Origin: Burkholderiales bacterium
GTDB lineage: Bacteria; Pseudomonadota; Gammaproteobacteria; Burkholderiales; CAIKXV01
DNA: 7,681 nt
Assembly: GCA_019751575.1 (NCBI GenBank)
Contig: JAIENF010000295.1
Span: 1 to 7,681 of the forward strand
Direction: 5' to 3'
Shown here: positions 4,632 through 7,681 of the stretch, piece by piece
Layout: each line of letters starts with the position of its first letter
Numbering within the stretch: position 1 is the first letter of the stretch
The notes under the pieces: generated by a model
The model's database searches: none
Seen by the model: only the letters and a program-made list of their open reading frames with translations
What the model was told of the DNA's origin: nothing
Made by a program: the position numbers and the translations under genes

Positions 4632-7319
4632 ATGGATTTGACGGACATGCATGCTGGCGCGACGCCCGACCCCGATCCCACAGAGACGCAGGAATGGGTC
4701 GATGCGCTGAAGGGCGTCCTCGAGAACGAGGGCCCGGAACGCGCACACTTCCTGCTCGAGAAACTGGTCGCCGTCGCACGGCGCAGTTCCGGCTACCTGC
4801 CGTTCAGCGCACAGACTGCATACATCAACACGATCCCGTCGCACCTGGAAGCGAAGTCGCCCGGCGACCATGAGCTCGAGCACCGCATCCGCTCGATCAT
4901 CCGCTGGAACGCGATGGCGATGGTGATCCGCGCGAACAAGCATTCGTCCGAGCTGGGCGGGCACATCGCGAGCTTCGCCTCGGCTGCCACGCTGTACGAC
5001 GTCGGCTTCAACCACTTCTTCCATGCGCCCACCGAGACCCATGGCGGCGACCTCGTGTTCTTCCAGGGACATTCGTCCCCGGGCGTCTATGCGCGCGCCT
5101 TCCTCGAGGGCCGCATCACGCAGGACCAGCTGGACAACTTCCGGCAGGAGGTCGAAGGCAAGGGCGTGTCGTCGTACCCGCATCCCTGGCTGATGCCCGA
5201 CTTCTGGCAGTTCCCCACGGTGTCGATGGGCCTGGGTCCGCTGCAGGCGATCTACCAGGCGCGGTTCATGAAGTACCTGCATGACCGCGGCATCGTCGAC
5301 ACCGCCAACCGCAAGGTGTTCGCGTACATGGGCGACGGCGAGATGGACGAGCCGGAATCGCTCGGCGCGATCTCGCTCGCCGCCCGCGAACGCCTCGACA
5401 ACCTGGTGTTCGTGATCAACTGCAACCTGCAGCGGCTCGACGGCCCGGTGCGCGGCAACGGCAAGATCATCCAGGAGCTGGAGGCCGACTTCCGCGGCAC
5501 CGGCTGGAACGTGATCAAGGTGATCTGGGGCTCGTACTGGGATCCGCTGCTCGCGAAGGACAAGTCCGGCCTCCTGCTCAAGCGGATGGAGGAATGCGTC
5601 GACGGCGAGTACCAGACCTTCAAGTCGAAGGACGGTGCCTACGTGCGCGAGCATTTCTTCGGCAAGTACCCCGAGCTGCGCGAGATGGTGTCCACGATGT
5701 CCGACGAGGACATCTGGCGCCTGAACCGCGGCGGCCATGACCCGCACAAGATGTACGCAGCCTACAAGGCGGCCACCGAGCACAAGGGCCAGCCGACGGT
5801 GATCCTCGCCAAGACCATCAAGGGTTACGGCATGGGCGAATCCGGCGAAGGCCAGAACATCACCCACCAGCAGAAGAAGATGGGCACGGTGTCGATCCGC
5901 GCCTTCCGCGACCGCTTCAACATCCCGATCCCGGACGACCAGCTGGACGAGGTACCGCTCTACAAGCCGGCCGAGGACAGCGCGGAGATGAAGTACCTGC
6001 GCGCGCGCATCGCCGCGATGGGCGGCTCGGTGCCGCAGCGCCGGCGCCATGCGGCGCCGCTCGAGGTGCCGCCGCTGTCGGCCTTCGAGTCGGTGCTGAA
6101 GTCGACCGAGGACCGCGAGATCTCGACCACGATGGCCTTCGTGCGCATCCTGGGCACGCTGGTGCGCGACAAGGCGATCGGCAAGCTGATCGTGCCGATC
6201 GTGCCCGACGAGTCGCGCACCTTCGGCATGGAAGGCATGTTCCGCCAGCTGGGCATCTACTCGTCGGTCGGGCAGCTGTACAAGCCCGAGGATGCCGACC
6301 AGCTGATGTTCTACAAGGAAGACAAGAAGGGCCAGATCCTGCAGGAGGGCATCAACGAGGCGGGTGCGATGTCCTCGTGGATCGCCGCGGCGACCGCGTA
6401 CAGCGTGCACGGCGTCACGATGATCCCGTTCTTCATCTTCTATTCGATGTTCGGCTTCCAGCGCGTCGGCGACCTGTGCTGGGCGGCCGGCGACTCGCGC
6501 GCCAAGGGCTTCCTGCTCGGTGGCACCGCCGGGCGAACCACGCTCAACGGCGAGGGCCTGCAGCACGAGGACGGCCACAGCCACCTGATGGCGGCGACCA
6601 TCCCGAACTGCATCACCTACGACCCGACCTTCGCCTACGAGCTCGCGGTGATCATCCAGGACGGCCTCAAGCGGATGTACGCCGATGGCGAGGACATCTA
6701 CTACTACATCACCGTGATGAACGAGAACTATGCCCATCCGGCGATGCCGGCGGGCATGGAGGCCGACATCCTCAAGGGCATGTACCTGTTCCGCGAAGCA
6801 GCGGTCACGAAGAAGGACAAGGCGCCGAAGGTGCAGCTGCTCGGCAGCGGCACCATCCTGCGCGAGGTGATCGCGGCGGCCGACCTGCTCGAGAAGGACT
6901 TCGGCGTGAAGGCCGACATCTGGAGCGCGACCAGCTTCAACGAGCTGCGCCGCGACGGCATCGACGTCGAGCGCTGGAACATGCTGCATCCGGTCGAGAC
7001 GCCGCGCGAGTCCCACGTGCAGAAATGCCTGAAGGACCGTGCCGGCCCGGTGATCGCCGCGACCGACTACATGCGCGCGTTCGGCGACCAGATCCGGCCC
7101 TACGTGCGCGGGCGCTACGTGGTGCTCGGCACCGACGGCTACGGGCGTTCCGACACCCGGAAGAACCTGCGCCGCTTCTTCGAGGTCGACCGGCACTACG
7201 TGGCGGTCGCGGCACTCAAGGCCCTGGCCGACGAGGGCACGATCTCGATCGAGAAGGTGACCGAGGCGATCGACCGCTACGGGATCGACGTGAACAAACC
7301 GAATCCGACGACGGTGTAG
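4632..7319 (+). CDS. aceE: Pyruvate dehydrogenase E1 component, homodimeric type
   Basis: Thiamine-diphosphate-dependent decarboxylation of pyruvate and reductive acetylation of the E2 lipoyl group, the entry step of the cytosolic pyruvate dehydrogenase complex. At 895 residues it matches the single-chain E1 of gamma- and betaproteobacteria (about 890), not the split alpha/beta form. The ThDP/Mg site is GDGEMDEPES (235-243) through NCNLQRLDGPVRGN (263-276). By comparison with the Escherichia coli enzyme, His412 (NITHQQKK) corresponds to the active-site loop His407, and Glu576 (GINEAGA) to Glu571, which contacts the cofactor. MIPFFIFYSMFGFQR (597-611), GRTTLNGEGLQHEDGHS (634-650) and RWNMLHP (781-787) are further family blocks. 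The start at 4632 has only a weak AAGG upstream; the ATG at 4647 (residue 6) is possible. The gene is followed after 4 bp by aceF, implying translational coupling. Confidence 0.97.
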   Translation: MDLTDMHAGATPDPDPTETQEWVDALKGVLENEGPERAHFLLEKLVAVARRSSGYLPFSAQTAYINTIPSHLEAKSPGDHELEHRIRSIIRWNAMAMVIRANKHSSELGGHIASFASAATLYDVGFNHFFHAPTETHGGDLVFFQGHSSPGVYARAFLEGRITQDQLDNFRQEVEGKGVSSYPHPWLMPDFWQFPTVSMGLGPLQAIYQARFMKYLHDRGIVDTANRKVFAYMGDGEMDEPESLGAISLAARERLDNLVFVINCNLQRLDGPVRGNGKIIQELEADFRGTGWNVIKVIWGSYWDPLLAKDKSGLLLKRMEECVDGEYQTFKSKDGAYVREHFFGKYPELREMVSTMSDEDIWRLNRGGHDPHKMYAAYKAATEHKGQPTVILAKTIKGYGMGESGEGQNITHQQKKMGTVSIRAFRDRFNIPIPDDQLDEVPLYKPAEDSAEMKYLRARIAAMGGSVPQRRRHAAPLEVPPLSAFESVLKSTEDREISTTMAFVRILGTLVRDKAIGKLIVPIVPDESRTFGMEGMFRQLGIYSSVGQLYKPEDADQLMFYKEDKKGQILQEGINEAGAMSSWIAAATAYSVHGVTMIPFFIFYSMFGFQRVGDLCWAAGDSRAKGFLLGGTAGRTTLNGEGLQHEDGHSHLMAATIPNCITYDPTFAYELAVIIQDGLKRMYADGEDIYYYITVMNENYAHPAMPAGMEADILKGMYLFREAAVTKKDKAPKVQLLGSGTILREVIAAADLLEKDFGVKADIWSATSFNELRRDGIDVERWNMLHPVETPRESHVQKCLKDRAGPVIAATDYMRAFGDQIRPYVRGRYVVLGTDGYGRSDTRKNLRRFFEVDRHYVAVAALKALADEGTISIEKVTEAIDRYGIDVNKPNPTTV

Positions 7320-7323
7320 GCGC

Positions 7324-7681
7324 ATGGCAAACACGATGGAAGTGAAAGTCCCCGACATCGGCGACTTCAAGGACGTTCCGGTGGTCGAGATCCTGGTCTC
7401 GGCCGGCACGCGGGTCGAGAAGGAAGATCCGCTGGTCTCGCTCGAGTCCGACAAGGCCACGATCGAAGTGCCGGCCCCGGCTGCGGGCACGGTGAAATCG
7501 ATCGAGCTGAAGGTCGGGGACAAGGTGTCCGAAGGCACCCTGGTGCTGATGCTGGCCGTGGAAGACGAGACCCCGGCTTCGGCGCCCGCCGCGCCGGCAG
7601 CCGCCCCTGCGCCGGCAGCCACACGTGCGCCTGCTCCTGCGGAAGCGCCTGCTCCCGCGGCAGCGCCCTCCGCCCCCCCTG
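7324..7681 (+). CDS. aceF: Pyruvate dehydrogenase E2 (dihydrolipoamide acetyltransferase), N-terminal part, 3' end outside window
   Basis: The E2 core of the pyruvate dehydrogenase complex carries acetyl groups on swinging lipoyl arms to CoA. The 119 visible residues contain one complete lipoyl domain (about 4-80). VKVPDIGDFKDVPVVEILV opens it, and LESDKATIEVP carries the lipoyl-lysine, Lys44, in the DKA turn. The domain is followed by a flexible Ala/Pro-rich linker from about residue 82 to the window end. Peripheral-subunit-binding and catalytic domains, and any further lipoyl domains, would lie downstream. The start is 4 bp after the aceE stop with only a short AGG before it, so translation probably depends on coupling. 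A second in-frame ATG at 7336 is an alternative start. Confidence 0.95.
   Translation, partial: MANTMEVKVPDIGDFKDVPVVEILVSAGTRVEKEDPLVSLESDKATIEVPAPAAGTVKSIELKVGDKVSEGTLVLMLAVEDETPASAPAAPAAAPAPAATRAPAPAEAPAPAAAPSAPP
7627..7660 (+). repeat. Tandem 18-bp unit in the aceF linker
   Basis: GCGCCTGCTCCTGCGG at 7627-7642 recurs at 7645-7660 with one base change, an 18-bp period that encodes repeated Ala-Pro-Ala-Pro-Ala units. Such repeats are usual in E2 interdomain linkers and may vary in number between strains. Confidence 0.6.

Noticed and set aside
4512..7622. A 1036-codon open frame on the - strand opposite aceE and aceF
   Set aside because: It is antisense to two unmistakable genes, has a low-complexity His/Arg/Asp/Val-rich composition and no recognisable domain. 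Long stop-free antisense frames are expected from the codon bias of GC-rich genes.

Overview
This is a high-GC chromosomal segment of proteobacterial type, most likely from a betaproteobacterium of the Burkholderiales. The evidence is a Bug/TctC-type periplasmic receptor, a homodimeric-type pyruvate dehydrogenase E1 (aceE) followed directly by aceF, and an insertion sequence closely resembling the IS481 prototype of Bordetella. No species can be named from the sequence alone.

Layout. (1) Positions 1-1350, + strand: the 3' part of a 3-hydroxyacyl-CoA (3-hydroxybutyryl-CoA type) dehydrogenase gene, then a complete enoyl-CoA hydratase gene 28 bp downstream. These are two consecutive beta-oxidation-type steps, probably in one operon. 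A strong 11-bp hairpin overlaps the hydratase stop codon. (2) Positions 1398-2441: a complete 1044-bp IS481-type element with matched ends, an intact DDE transposase on the - strand, and an exact 6-bp target duplication GCTAGT. (3) Positions 2443-3489, - strand: a TctC/Bug receptor gene. Its stop codon lies inside the right copy of the target duplication. (4) Positions 3565-4407, + strand: an alpha/beta hydrolase transcribed divergently from the receptor gene. (5) Positions 4408-4631: a leader region. (6) Positions 4632-7681, + strand: complete aceE, then the start of aceF (lipoyl domain plus Ala/Pro linker, cut by the window end).

How it fits together. The host genes are metabolic housekeeping or accessory catabolic genes. 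The fatty or aromatic acyl-CoA pair yields acetyl-CoA precursors, and aceEF makes acetyl-CoA from pyruvate. The receptor and hydrolase look like a substrate capture and hydrolysis pair of unknown ligand.

The most interesting part is the insertion. The IS landed in the CTAG containing the receptor gene's TAG stop. The duplication preserved that stop and also supplied the transposase's own stop codon. The transposase now lies directly downstream of the receptor gene on the same strand. A 14-bp stem with one bulged base covers the transposase start codon and could silence read-through transcripts. I see no defence system, CRISPR array, tRNA or other clearly undescribed multi-gene system here.
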